Shown here: positions 1 through 7,754 of the stretch, piece after piece
How the letters are laid out: each line of letters begins with the position of its first letter
Position numbering within the stretch: the first letter of the stretch is position 1
Assembly (NCBI RefSeq): GCF_000332155.1
Contig: NZ_KB235904.1
Coordinates: forward strand, 1-44,547
Direction of reading: 5' to 3'
Origin: Kamptonema formosum PCC 6407
GTDB lineage: Bacteria > Cyanobacteriota > Cyanobacteriia > Cyanobacteriales > Microcoleaceae
DNA: 44,547 bases
The notes under the pieces: model-generated
Database searches by the model: none
Told to the model about the DNA's origin: nothing
Seen by the model: the letters and a program-made list of their open reading frames with translations, nothing else
Translations under genes and position numbers: made by a program

Positions 1-529
1 TTGATTTGGCTCCCAGGCATTATCTTTTATATCCCAGTATTTTATTTTTGAGCTTCTTTGATACTTAATGGCACTCTGGTTATCCATTTCATTCCTGCCA
101 TCGCTGACAAATTAGGAGCTGTGTATAAGGCACTGTCTGCTACACATATACCGTCAAATGTCCACTGATTTTGAAATTCTTTCAGTCTCTCTACAAATAC
201 ACTTTTATCGTCCCAGCTTGATAATATTTGTCTAATGCTCTGCCTATCCTGTCATCGTTTAATTGTTCAGGCGTTACTCCTTCTCCAATTAGATGTTCTG
301 TTGCTTTTCCTACAAAAAATGTATCGAATAGGTATATTGGGGCGCTCAAAAACCCCAATCCGTTCAAAATCATCGCTTTCATTACTTGTCCTGGGCTGAG
401 GGTTTCTTTGGTTCTTAATCCCACTTTTTTGTTGACTTCTTCTACCAATTCCATCTCATCTATTATTCCTGCTACTATTCCCAAATGGTCTAAATTTACA
501 ATATTTATCGCTTCTGAGGGCTTTTTCAT
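1..529 (-). pseudogene. IS1634-type (DUF4277) transposase remnant
   Basis: The N-terminal 112 codons (529 down to 191) read as the DUF4277 head of IS4/IS1634-type transposases, including MKKPSEAINIVNLDHLG and LSPGQVMKAMILNGLGF. After LDKYYQAG the frame is lost. A second frame resumes at once with WDDKSVFVERLKEFQNQW and DGICVADSALYTAPNLSAM, ending GMKWITRVPLSIKEAQK. A third frame gives KIKYWDIKDNAWEPNQ up to the window edge. Family members have roughly 100 more residues between the first two blocks, including the first catalytic Asp region, so there is an internal deletion plus at least two frameshifts. The relic cannot encode an active enzyme and continues beyond base 1. The family name is from recalled sequence similarity. 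Confidence 0.85.
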
Positions 530-625
530 AGTTTTTAGAGTTGGGTTAGTGGTGGAAATTATTATATCCTAAAAAAGCCTAAAATGATTGCATAGCAATC
601 ACTTTAGGCGTTATTTATTCCGAAT

Positions 626-1033
626 CTATCCTCTATTAACGCAACTTAAATATCTGCGGAATGTGGGATAAAAGTGAACGTCAAATTCTAAGAAAAAATT
701 TGTCTGTCCCAAAATTAATGATACGTTGTCACTTTTTACCCAAGCAAATACTAATCTTACCGGAGCAAACTCCCCTATTTCAGCCATTAAAAATACTGGC
801 ATCGCTGGTTGATTACCAATGTTGCCTGCCAGTCGAATGATGGCTTTGCTGTCATCCCAAACTAAGCCAAGCTGAATCCCTATTTGGTAAGGCAATAGAT
901 TTACGGTTGCACCGCTATCTACTAACCCAATAACTTCGAGTCTCTGGTTATTGTGGTGCAGAATTAGGGGAATGCGCGGTAGGCTGTCAAACTCATCTTG
1001 AGAGGGGTCATTGGTTGAGTATTGGAATCGCAT
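626..1033 (-). CDS. Retropepsin-like (clan AA) aspartic protease
   Basis: A 135-residue protein with the single catalytic motif of retroviral-type aspartic proteases: VIGLVDSGATVNLLPYQIG, with D39-S40-G41-A42. A late hydrophobic strand, SLILGQTNFFLEF, resembles the ILGRDFL segment near the end of retropepsins. One DSGA motif in about 135 residues means the active enzyme should be a homodimer. There is no signal peptide, so it is probably cytosolic. The ATG at 1033 lies 5 bases after the stop of the upstream 71-residue gene, so the two are likely co-transcribed. Such proteins are common in cyanobacterial genomes, but their substrate is not known to me. A fragment of its 5' end is duplicated near 1984-2030. 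Confidence 0.75.
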   Translation of the reverse strand: MRFQYSTNDPSQDEFDSLPRIPLILHHNNQRLEVIGLVDSGATVNLLPYQIGIQLGLVWDDSKAIIRLAGNIGNQPAMPVFLMAEIGEFAPVRLVFAWVKSDNVSLILGQTNFFLEFDVHFYPTFRRYLSCVNRG

Positions 1034-1038
1034 AATAC

Positions 1039-1254
1039 TCAGTTTTCGTTACTGTTAGGTAGATTCATTGCCTGCATCAAAGCTGCACCAGCACCAAAAT
1101 TATTGTAGGGGGTTGGTAGGTAGTAAATCTTGTAAGGTTCCAAAGGAAAAATATCCTCATTAATATCTTCTTCGGCCATTAGAATGCGGATTAATTCTCG
1201 TTTATCGATCGCAGACAGTTGTCTAATGGTGGGGAGTAATTCTGTTAGTGTCAT
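1039..1254 (-). CDS. Small hypothetical protein, partner of the retropepsin-like gene
   Basis: A 71-residue acidic protein starting MTLTELLPTIRQLSAIDK. Its N-terminal half looks helical (RELIRILMAEEDIN); a Pro/Tyr-rich segment, EPYKIYYLPTPYNN, follows, and the tail is short and polar. It has no membrane segment or cysteine pair, and I do not recognise a named domain. It lies immediately upstream of the aspartic protease with a 5-base gap and the same orientation. From memory, similar small ORFs often precede such protease genes in cyanobacteria. An adaptor, inhibitor or substrate role is possible but unsupported here. The ATG at 1254 is the only good start. Confidence 0.6.
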   Translation of the reverse strand: MTLTELLPTIRQLSAIDKRELIRILMAEEDINEDIFPLEPYKIYYLPTPYNNFGAGAALMQAMNLPNSNEN

Positions 1255-1297
1255 CGGTTGTTTTCCTACGATGCGTCTATGTTAACGGTAGCAGGTC

Positions 1298-1360
1298 AAC
1301 GTAGTAATTGCAACTTCTATGGGAGTTTCAGGAAGATCGGCGCGATCGCCCTTGTAGAAA
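1298..1360. repeat. Dispersed repeat copy, shared with 3552-3610
   Basis: This sequence, starting AACGTAGTAATTGCAACTTC and containing GGCGCGATCGCCCTTGT, is a diverged copy of the one at 3552-3610. It covers the upstream side of the toxin gene and lies in no credible coding frame. I take it to be a short intergenic repeat, and no mobile-element ends are visible. Confidence 0.55.
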
Positions 1361-1436
1361 ACTGATTTCGGTAGTGGTAAACTGTGAGATAATTGCTACA
1401 ATAGCGTAAAATTAAGCTTCTTTTGAATTTAAACAA

Positions 1437-1733
1437 ATGAAGTTCACGATTGAGATTACTGAAGAAGCGATCGAAGATATGGAGTGCTTGGATAAAGCAG
1501 CGTGTGTTACCATTATTGATGCAATAGAGCGGCAACTTGTTAATCAGCCTTTGCTGGAAACCAGGAACCGCAAGCCGCTTCGACCTGATTCTCAATTTGG
1601 TTGGGAGTTGAGGATTGGCAAGTATCGCGTCTTCTACGATGTCAATGAGGGAACGGTGACGGTTAGTGTGGTTGCAGTGGGATACAAAGAGCATAATCAG
1701 CTCTATATTAGAGGTCAAGAGGTTAATCTATGA
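1437..1733 (+). CDS. RelE/ParE-family toxin
   Basis: A 98-residue type II toxin-antitoxin toxin of the RelE/ParE fold. It begins MKFTIEITEEAIEDMECLDK, a strand followed by a helix, and has the family strand pair FGWELRIGKYRVFYDV, in which Arg/Lys/Tyr side chains usually face the ribosomal A-site mRNA. Known RelE-type proteins of this length cleave mRNA in the ribosome; a ParE-type gyrase role cannot be excluded from sequence alone. The stop overlaps the next start (ATGA at 1730-1733), so translation of the two is coupled, with the toxin gene first. No strong ribosome-binding site is visible upstream. Confidence 0.8.
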   Translation: MKFTIEITEEAIEDMECLDKAACVTIIDAIERQLVNQPLLETRNRKPLRPDSQFGWELRIGKYRVFYDVNEGTVTVSVVAVGYKEHNQLYIRGQEVNL

Positions 1734-1975
1734 AAACTATTGAACTAGCTCAGTCTAATCTGACGATAGTTGAGTTAATGGAATTAGCACAGCAGGACAC
1801 TCTCATCCTCAAAAAATCGGATGGGACAGAGTTTGTTTTGTCGGTTATAGATGATTTTGCTACAGAAGTTGAGGTCTTACGCCAAAACGAGGAATTCATG
1901 GAATTTTTAGCACAGCGATCGCGATCGACTAAACGGTTATCGCTTGAGGAAGCGCGAAGACGATTAGGTATTTAA
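1730..1975 (+). CDS. Antitoxin of the RelE-type pair
   Basis: An 81-residue protein overlapping the toxin stop by 4 bases. The N-terminal part (MKTIELAQSNLTIVELMELA and then LILKKSDGTEFVLSVID) resembles the Phd/YefM-like antitoxins found beside cyanobacterial RelE toxins. The charged C-terminal half (RSRSTKRLSLEEARRRLGI) has the helical character of a toxin-binding tail. It is expected to neutralise the toxin by binding and to autorepress the operon. The antitoxin call rests on size, position and overlap more than on a strong motif. Confidence 0.7.
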   Translation: MKTIELAQSNLTIVELMELAQQDTLILKKSDGTEFVLSVIDDFATEVEVLRQNEEFMEFLAQRSRSTKRLSLEEARRRLGI

Positions 1976-1983
1976 CAGAATCA

Positions 1984-2030
1984 AGGGAATGCGCGTAGGC
2001 TGTCAAACTCATCTTGAAAAGGGTAATTAG
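1984..2030. repeat. Duplicated fragment of the aspartic protease 5' end
   Basis: This stretch contains TAGGCTGTCAAACTCATCTT and flanking bases that match 967-1015, which lies inside the start of the retropepsin-like gene. Both are in the same orientation, with a few substitutions and one deleted base. The copy is non-coding here. It suggests a past local duplication or loss of a second protease gene at this site. Confidence 0.65.
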
Positions 2031-2146
2031 TGCAAGATAGAGGTTATTGAAAAGAGCGATCGCGCTTATTAGATAATTTCGATAAAAGGCGCAAAAAGTT
2101 GGTAAAAGTTTGCTATAGTTACCATACTTATCTCACAAACCCACCT

Positions 2147-2647
2147 ATGGACAGTCCTCAGATATTGCAATTTGTCGATGAAACTGTCTACACCAATACT
2201 GGCAAACATCTAAATAACTTGCAACGGAGGATTATCGCAGGAATACTGAATCGTCAAAGATATGCTGACGTTGCAGAAAATTATGGTTATAGCGCCAAAC
2301 ACATTAAAAAAGCCAGTCACGAACTTTTACAAATGTTATCTGAAGTCTTTGGCGAACAAGTTAAGAAAAGTAATCTTGAATCCGTTATAGAAAGACAGAT
2401 AAATCAAAATATAAATCTTGGCAAAAATAATAATTTTCAAAATAACAGAATTAGCTACGTCAATAATTGCCCTAATCCCCCTACTTGTACCCTAGATAAA
2501 ACTCAGCCGGAAACTCCTGACTTGGAGGAGGAAAGCAAAAATCAAACTAAGATTGAAACAATAGATAAATTGCGGCAATTTGGCCTAAATGATGAACAAA
2601 TTGCAGAAGCTTTAAATTTACCCTTAGATGTAGTTAAGCCGGATTAG
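2147..2647 (+). CDS. Stand-alone vMAP-type HTH protein
   Basis: A 166-residue protein whose first ~85 residues (MDSPQILQFVDETVYTNTGK, then LNNLQRRIIAGILNRQRYAD) match the N-terminal helix-turn-helix of vWA-MoxR-associated (vMAP) proteins from cyanobacterial conflict systems. There it is normally fused to AAA, TIR, WD40 or protease modules. Here no effector follows: an Asn-rich linker (about residues 100-125) leads to a short C-terminal motif, KLRQFGLNDEQIAEALNLPL, resembling a second small HTH. I chose the ATG at 2147; an upstream GTG-type extension of 16 residues is possible but is not needed for the domain. It converges with an Rpn nuclease 48 bases downstream. Confidence 0.7.
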   Translation: MDSPQILQFVDETVYTNTGKHLNNLQRRIIAGILNRQRYADVAENYGYSAKHIKKASHELLQMLSEVFGEQVKKSNLESVIERQINQNINLGKNNNFQNNRISYVNNCPNPPTCTLDKTQPETPDLEEESKNQTKIETIDKLRQFGLNDEQIAEALNLPLDVVKPD

Positions 2648-2695
2648 AAGGTGGCACTACATTGAATTATTTTTGTTTAGTTAGTTGATTAGGCT

Positions 2696-3523
2696 TTAGT
2701 TACCATTCGAGCGCAAATTCCGCACATCCTGAATACTGAGTCCCGTTGTCTGAGCGATCGTTTCATCATCCAGGCGATCGAGCAAATTCCGTGCAATCGC
2801 CAGCTTTTCTTCTTTAACGGCTTTAATTATAACTCCTTGTTGGTCGTAAATAAACATTTCTCGCCGTTCTAAATCCTCCAATTCCTCACGAGTTAAGTTC
2901 ACTTGATTGGCAATATCAAAGGCTTTATGAATCTCTGGAACGCTATCCATTATTTCCGGGACATCCGTTATCGCCCTCGCATATTTGATGAAATAAATCC
3001 ATTTATCTGCCAGAGTTTCTAGCTGGTGTACTTCTTTAGTAAATTTTGGAAGTTCTACAAATACTAACTCCATGCTATTATCGGTATATTGGAGATTTGT
3101 ACTTGCTTCTTTATAGATAAATCTTGAAATTAGTCGATCGCTATTTGCAAACATCTCGAAATCAGTCAGTGTTAATGCAATTACTAGCTTGAGCATTCGG
3201 TAGCCTTCTCCTTTCTGCAATTGAAAGGCGTAAGTTTTGGCCGCATTGTACAAAACTCTCTTGCCGAAAGATTCTACGTTTAATACTTGCATTTCAATAA
3301 TGACTAGCGTACCATCCGCGAGTTTAGCTTTAACATCTAAATAAGTATCTTTCAAACCTTCGACTCTGGGGGGTAGGTTGGGGTTGATAATTTCTAAGTC
3401 TTCAATAGTAGGATTGCCATCGTAAATCATGGCATTGAGAAAACTAATGAGAATGTCTTTGCTTTCTGAGGAGCCAAATATTTTTTTGAAGGCGTAATCG
3501 GTTTTGGGGTTGATGAATGTCAT
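2696..3523 (-). CDS. Rpn family PD-(D/E)XK nuclease
   Basis: A 275-residue protein of the Rpn/transposase_31-like family (recombination-promoting nuclease, PD-(D/E)XK fold). It opens with the hallmark MTFINPKTDYAFKKIFGSSE and continues with SFLNAMIY. The core is YLDVKAKLADGTLVIIEMQV, giving the D...ExQ catalytic residues, and TYAFQLQKGEGYRML follows. The tail, LLDRLDDETIAQTTGLSIQD, is the small HTH-like motif common in these proteins. I start it at 3523, because an extension to 3631 would run through a dispersed repeat. Family members cut DNA and promote RecA-independent recombination; many are mobile or multicopy in cyanobacteria. Confidence 0.85.
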   Translation of the reverse strand: MTFINPKTDYAFKKIFGSSESKDILISFLNAMIYDGNPTIEDLEIINPNLPPRVEGLKDTYLDVKAKLADGTLVIIEMQVLNVESFGKRVLYNAAKTYAFQLQKGEGYRMLKLVIALTLTDFEMFANSDRLISRFIYKEASTNLQYTDNSMELVFVELPKFTKEVHQLETLADKWIYFIKYARAITDVPEIMDSVPEIHKAFDIANQVNLTREELEDLERREMFIYDQQGVIIKAVKEEKLAIARNLLDRLDDETIAQTTGLSIQDVRNLRSNGN

Positions 3524-3551
3524 GATTAAAATTGGGAATGACGACAGATAT

Positions 3552-3610
3552 AACGTAGTAATCGCTACTTCTAGAGGCGTTTCACAAAATAGGCGCGATC
3601 GCGCTTGTTT
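3552..3610. repeat. Dispersed repeat copy, shared with 1298-1360
   Basis: It contains AACGTAGTAATCGCTACTTC and GGCGCGATCGCGCTTGTTTT, which align with 1298-1360. It lies just upstream of the Rpn nuclease start in the gap before the kinase gene. Confidence 0.55.
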
Positions 3611-3663
3611 TTTGGGATTAGGGCGATACATCTAACAATTCATCAAGTTATTAATTTTTGATT

Positions 3664-5733
3664 TCAAGGCATTTCCCAAATTTTCAAAGTTTCATCTGGA
3701 CTGCCGCTAATAATAGTCTTACCATCAGGAGCAATCGCGATCGCACTCACAAAACGGCTGTGTCCTTGCAAAGCTGTTTTCTCTTTACCATTCTTGAGAT
3801 CCCACACCAAAATTTTCGCGCCACCACTAACAAGAGTCTTCCCGTCTGGACTGATAGCCAGAGTCCTCACCCAACTAGAATGACCATCAAGAGTCCTAGT
3901 ATGTTTACCTTCTTTGAGGTTCCAGATACGGATAGTATTATCGCTGCTACTGGAAGCCAAAGTTTGACCATCGGGACCGATCGCAACAGCCTTAACAGCA
4001 CCCGCGTGGCCTGTCAGAACTTTTCTTAATTGACCAGCTTTGAAATTCCATAATCGTACAGTCTTGTCATCACTACCCGAAACCAGAGTTTGACCGTCAC
4101 GGCTGAAAGCCAGAGCATTAACTTGAGCCCGATGACCGCTCAAAGTAAGCATCCGGCTGCCAGTTTTCAGATTCCACAAACACACAGTTTTGTCATCACT
4201 ACCAGAAGCCAAAGTTTGACCATCGCGGCTAATCGCGATCGCATTCACCCCCCCCTTATGACCAGACATTGTGCGGATAGCCTTACCAGTTTTCAGATTC
4301 CACATACTAATATTTTTATCATCGCCACCGCTCACCAAAGTCCGATTATCAGGCGCGATCGTTAACGTTCTCACCCACTTCTTTGAATGCACGCCATTAA
4401 TCGTGCGAAGTAGTTTTCCTGTCTTCATATTCCAAATTCTAATCGTACCAAAAGAGCCAGAAGCTAAAGTTTGACCATCGGGGCTAAGTGCGATCGCATT
4501 AACATTACCAACATCACTAAAACTTTTTTCTAAAAATTGACTGCTGGGCAAACTCGAAAGCAACCAAACAGGATTGGCAAAAAATCCGTAGCGCATCGAA
4601 CTGTAAACTTGAGAAAAACCCAACGCCAATAGCAACACAGCACCACCCACCACCAATTTTTTCTTTAACTGTGCGGGGTTCGTGTAAATTTTACTAGAGC
4701 TATTCCTCGTACTAGCTTTAAGTCTAGTCCCAGAATTTTGCCTAGTCGTCACTGGCGGATTAGTATTCCCCCGCCCTTTAAGCTGCGAACCCGCAGGAAA
4801 CTGAGTTGCTGAGGGACTCGGCTCCCCACTTAGATCTATATCCTTTAAACACTGCAAAATCATCTGGGGACTTTGAGGCCTATTCCCCGGAAACGGGGCC
4901 ATCAAATAATCAATCACACTTGCAACGGCATCCGAAACATGAGGCGCACCCTTGCGCCACATCAACTTACCCGTGCGGGGGTTTTCGGGAAAAGCCGTCG
5001 GCGGTTTGCCAGTCAGTAAATAAACAAAGGTACGCCCCAGCGCAAAAAAATCCGATTGAGGGACAGCCTTACCATTTGTTTGTTCTGGCGGCGAATAGCC
5101 AGGAGAAACAATACCCGTAACATTTTGACCTTGCCCCACCTTAGCAAAGTAGGTAGCCGAGACTTCTCTAGCAGTTCCGAAGTCAATCAACACCAATTGC
5201 CCATTAGGTTTGCACATGATGTTGTGCGGCTTAATATCGCGGTGGAAATAATGGAGTCCGTGAACCTTATCCAGAATATCCGACAATTGTCTCAACCATT
5301 CCACAGCCTGTTCTTGAGTAATTGGCTTACCGCGACTTTTCAGCCAATCCTGCAAATTCGCACCAGAAATTTTCTCCATGACCAGACAGTGGAATTGTTC
5401 TGTGCTGTCGGCTGGCGAATAAACAAAATAACCGTCGCGGTCTACTTTGGGAATACCGGGATGTCGCAGTCTAGCCAATACATCTGCTTCTTGCTTAAAC
5501 AGAGCTACAGCTTTAGGATGGTCTTTGAGTAAGACTTTCAAGACTTTACGTTCGCCCCGGTCGTCTATTTCATAGGTTTTGCCAAAGCCGCCGCCTCCGA
5601 GAGGCAGAATGACCCGATATCGACCTTCTAACAGGAGTTCCGAACCGCAGTGGCGACAAACGGGTCTGTCAGCGTTAGCCGGGTCAGAAGGATTTGGGCA
5701 TTTGGGATTGAGGCAATAACTCACAGAAGCCAC
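3664..5733 (-). CDS. Ser/Thr protein kinase with WD40 repeats
   Basis: A 689-residue regulatory kinase. A zinc ribbon comes first (C7, C12, C26, C29). The Hanks-type kinase domain follows, with glycine loop LGGGGFGKTY (about residue 45), the ATP-binding Lys in KVLKVLL (K66), catalytic loop HRDIKPHN near residue 163 and DFGTAREV for Mg2+. The activation region is SPGYSPPEQTNG. A Ser/Thr-rich linker and one membrane span (LVVGGAVLLLALGF, about residue 360) precede seven WD40 blades such as GQTLASGSDDKTVCLWNLKT. The kinase should be cytosolic with the propeller on the other side of the membrane. The architecture is typical of filamentous cyanobacteria. Substrates are unknown. It is a single gene, not obviously in an operon. 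Confidence 0.92.
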   Translation of the reverse strand: MASVSYCLNPKCPNPSDPANADRPVCRHCGSELLLEGRYRVILPLGGGGFGKTYEIDDRGERKVLKVLLKDHPKAVALFKQEADVLARLRHPGIPKVDRDGYFVYSPADSTEQFHCLVMEKISGANLQDWLKSRGKPITQEQAVEWLRQLSDILDKVHGLHYFHRDIKPHNIMCKPNGQLVLIDFGTAREVSATYFAKVGQGQNVTGIVSPGYSPPEQTNGKAVPQSDFFALGRTFVYLLTGKPPTAFPENPRTGKLMWRKGAPHVSDAVASVIDYLMAPFPGNRPQSPQMILQCLKDIDLSGEPSPSATQFPAGSQLKGRGNTNPPVTTRQNSGTRLKASTRNSSSKIYTNPAQLKKKLVVGGAVLLLALGFSQVYSSMRYGFFANPVWLLSSLPSSQFLEKSFSDVGNVNAIALSPDGQTLASGSFGTIRIWNMKTGKLLRTINGVHSKKWVRTLTIAPDNRTLVSGGDDKNISMWNLKTGKAIRTMSGHKGGVNAIAISRDGQTLASGSDDKTVCLWNLKTGSRMLTLSGHRAQVNALAFSRDGQTLVSGSDDKTVRLWNFKAGQLRKVLTGHAGAVKAVAIGPDGQTLASSSSDNTIRIWNLKEGKHTRTLDGHSSWVRTLAISPDGKTLVSGGAKILVWDLKNGKEKTALQGHSRFVSAIAIAPDGKTIISGSPDETLKIWEMP

Positions 5734-5768
5734 ATAACCCTGATTCAGGTTGCTTTACCAAGTCCAAT

Positions 5769-5806
5769 TTGACACTCCCCGCTCTCAAAAGGCGGAGATT
5801 TTTAAG
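5769..5806 (-). mobile_element. IS200/IS605-like right-end hairpin relic
   Basis: The sequence TTGACACTCCCCGCTCTC, followed by AAAAGGCGGAGATTTTTAA, has the form of the terminal hairpin that ends IS200/IS605-type elements in cyanobacteria (TTGACACTCCCCGC ... GCGGGGATTCTT). No tnpA or tnpB frame remains nearby. It is probably a decayed element end. The assignment rests on recalled consensus. Confidence 0.45.
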
Positions 5807-6191
5807 GACAACTTGAATGGAGGTGAATCCACAAAAAAGTTGATGCTTAAAGGGTTTGTCAAAGAACCCAGATCTACTCGCTCTAAATTAATAGAGTTTG
5901 TAGGTAGTTCCACGTAGTCGCATCGTAATTTTTAATTCACTCCTCTAGCGGCTCATTTTCTACCCCTAACGATACCTAACGGCATGACGCGGAGGTGTTG
6001 CGGGATTACAACCGTCTGCTAGCTAAAGTCATCGTGTCTTAGATGCGCTCTTTAAGTGTATCTTTATTGTTCCTTGTTTTGAGCTGCATTACCAAAAAAT
6101 CTTGTGAGGTACAACCACCAGGAGTTATATACTCGCGAATAGAGACAGTCGCGATCGCGATCGTCATCATTAAGACTTAGGCACTTAGTCT

Positions 6192-6261
6192 GTAGGGTGG
6201 CCGCTGCCATAGTTTAGCTTTTGAGGCTATAGAGATCTGGTAATTGCACCCTCCACCCTAC
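6192..6261. repeat. Inverted repeat downstream of cax
   Basis: GTAGGGTGG (6192-6200) is repeated inverted as CCACCCTAC (6253-6261) across a 52-base loop, ending 25 bases beyond the cax stop. It could be a weak terminator or a small repeat. No U-tract follows. Confidence 0.35.
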
Positions 6262-6286
6262 GATTACCTATCAGCCACTGGAAAGA

Positions 6287-7408
6287 TTATAGCGCCAGGC
6301 CTTCAACGACTGGATGGAAGTAGAAGGCGAGAGCCAAAACCAGATAAGCAGCTAAGAGCAAAGTACCTTCAAGCCAGTTTGAATTGCCATCGGAACTGAT
6401 GGAATTGGCAATCAGCACTGCAACGGTGACTGCTATCAATTCAAAGGGGTTGAAGTTCAAATCCATTGGTTTGCCCAAGATAAAACCTGCTAGGACTAAG
6501 ACAGGCGCTACAAATAAAGCAATTTGCAAACTCGATCCTAGTGCCACCGACACGGACAAATCCATTTTATTTTTCATCGCCACTGTCACGGCTGTGGCGT
6601 GCTCGGCCGCGTTGCCAATAATGGGAACCAGAATTACCCCGGTAAACAAGGAGGTTAACCCCAGGAGGGCGGTAGCTTCTTCTAGAGTATCGACGAGCAA
6701 TTCTGACTCGTAGGCTACTGTGAGCGTACAGGCCAACAATACTCCAATCCACAAGGGCAAGTTGACTTTACGATCGGGGGAGTCTTCTGCCAAGTTGTTT
6801 TCGGCTAATCCCTCTAAATCCATCTCGGCAACTCCTGCGTCATAGAGGTAGGTGTGGGTTTTCATAGAAAACAACAGCGTCAGCACGTAGACTAGAATCA
6901 GTACGATCGCGACGGCGCTGGAGAGCTTCTGCATGGTTGCTTCATCGATTCCAGGGGAGGTGGCATCAACGGCTGTTGGCACTAAAATTGCGATCACGGC
7001 AAGGTTCATGGCTGAGGCGTTCAACCGAGCTACCATTGGCTGAAATTCTTGCTCTTTGTAGCGCAACCCTCCCAGAAACATAGCAAAACCCATGACTAGC
7101 AGGAGGTTGCTGATGATAGAACCTGTGATGCTGGCTTTGACGACATCTATGAGTCCGGCATTGAGGGCGATAATGCCAATGATCAGTTCTGTGGCATTGC
7201 CGAAGGTGGCGTTAAGTAAGCCGCCGAGGTTGGGGCCGAGGACTACGGCGATTTCTTCGGTGGCGGTGCCCATCCAAGCGGCTAGAGGTACGATCGCCAA
7301 GGCTGATGTAATAAAGACTGTGGTCGATCCCCATCCCAGGAAGTGGGCGGCAATAGAAATCGGGATAAATACTAGCAACAGTGAAATTAAGTTCTTTGTG
7401 TTCAGCAT
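6287..7408 (-). CDS. cax: Calcium/proton exchanger (Cax)
   Basis: A 373-residue polytopic membrane protein of the Ca2+:cation antiporter (CaCA) superfamily, exporting Ca2+ in exchange for protons. It carries both signature alpha-repeats: LGGLLNATFGNATELIIGII (about residues 59-78) and IPIIGNAAEHATAVTVAM in the second half. Their Glu residues bind the ion. About eleven hydrophobic segments are visible. An acidic loop near the middle (GVAEMDLEGLAENNLAEDSP) matches the acidic stretch usual in Cax proteins. The length is typical. It is monocistronic by position, and substrates other than Ca2+ are possible. Confidence 0.92.
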   Translation of the reverse strand: MLNTKNLISLLLVFIPISIAAHFLGWGSTTVFITSALAIVPLAAWMGTATEEIAVVLGPNLGGLLNATFGNATELIIGIIALNAGLIDVVKASITGSIISNLLLVMGFAMFLGGLRYKEQEFQPMVARLNASAMNLAVIAILVPTAVDATSPGIDEATMQKLSSAVAIVLILVYVLTLLFSMKTHTYLYDAGVAEMDLEGLAENNLAEDSPDRKVNLPLWIGVLLACTLTVAYESELLVDTLEEATALLGLTSLFTGVILVPIIGNAAEHATAVTVAMKNKMDLSVSVALGSSLQIALFVAPVLVLAGFILGKPMDLNFNPFELIAVTVAVLIANSISSDGNSNWLEGTLLLAAYLVLALAFYFHPVVEGLAL

Positions 7409-7754
7409 TTAGGTTTAAAGGAGGACAAGGCAGCAAGAAAGTAAGCAAGTAATGGAACTGGGGGTTCCCAACTCCAAATCATAAATTTTTCCACAACGGA
7501 AAATCATCACCTTTAGGCATGGGAGGAGTTTTTGTGGCTGTCTTCCACCGTGAAAAAAGAGTTAGTTGAAAAACACAAGCAGTTGCGATTTTCGCTATAA
7601 TCATAACAGTCTTAGCGAAACCGATGGATTTCGTTAGCGAGCAGGGCCACATCAGCCGGGACAATCTGAGTTCGACGCGATCGCTCTTCGCCATTTGTTC
7701 CGATCGCCAAAAGTTGCCAAGACCCTGAATGTAGTCTTGAGTGATTATATCTTG
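7409..7754. other. Non-coding gap upstream of cax
   Basis: Between the cax start and the ATPase relic there are short open frames on both strands, none with a family resemblance or ribosome-binding site I trust. It should contain the cax promoter, but I cannot place it. Confidence 0.4.

Larger units (their letters stand above)
5734..6286. other. Intergenic region between kinase and cax genes
   Basis: 553 bases with no credible reading frame. It holds an IS200/IS605-like end hairpin at 5769-5806 and an inverted repeat at 6192-6261. Overlapping HIP1 palindromes lie near 6150. The rest shows no recognisable gene, tRNA or riboswitch. Confidence 0.6.

Noticed and set aside
1317-1718. Minus-strand ORF opposite the RelE toxin
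   Set aside because: It is antisense to the toxin, which has a clear family match.
3658-5532. Several open frames antisense to the kinase/WD40 gene
   Set aside because: They mirror the periodic WD40 codons, have no ribosome-binding sites and match no family.
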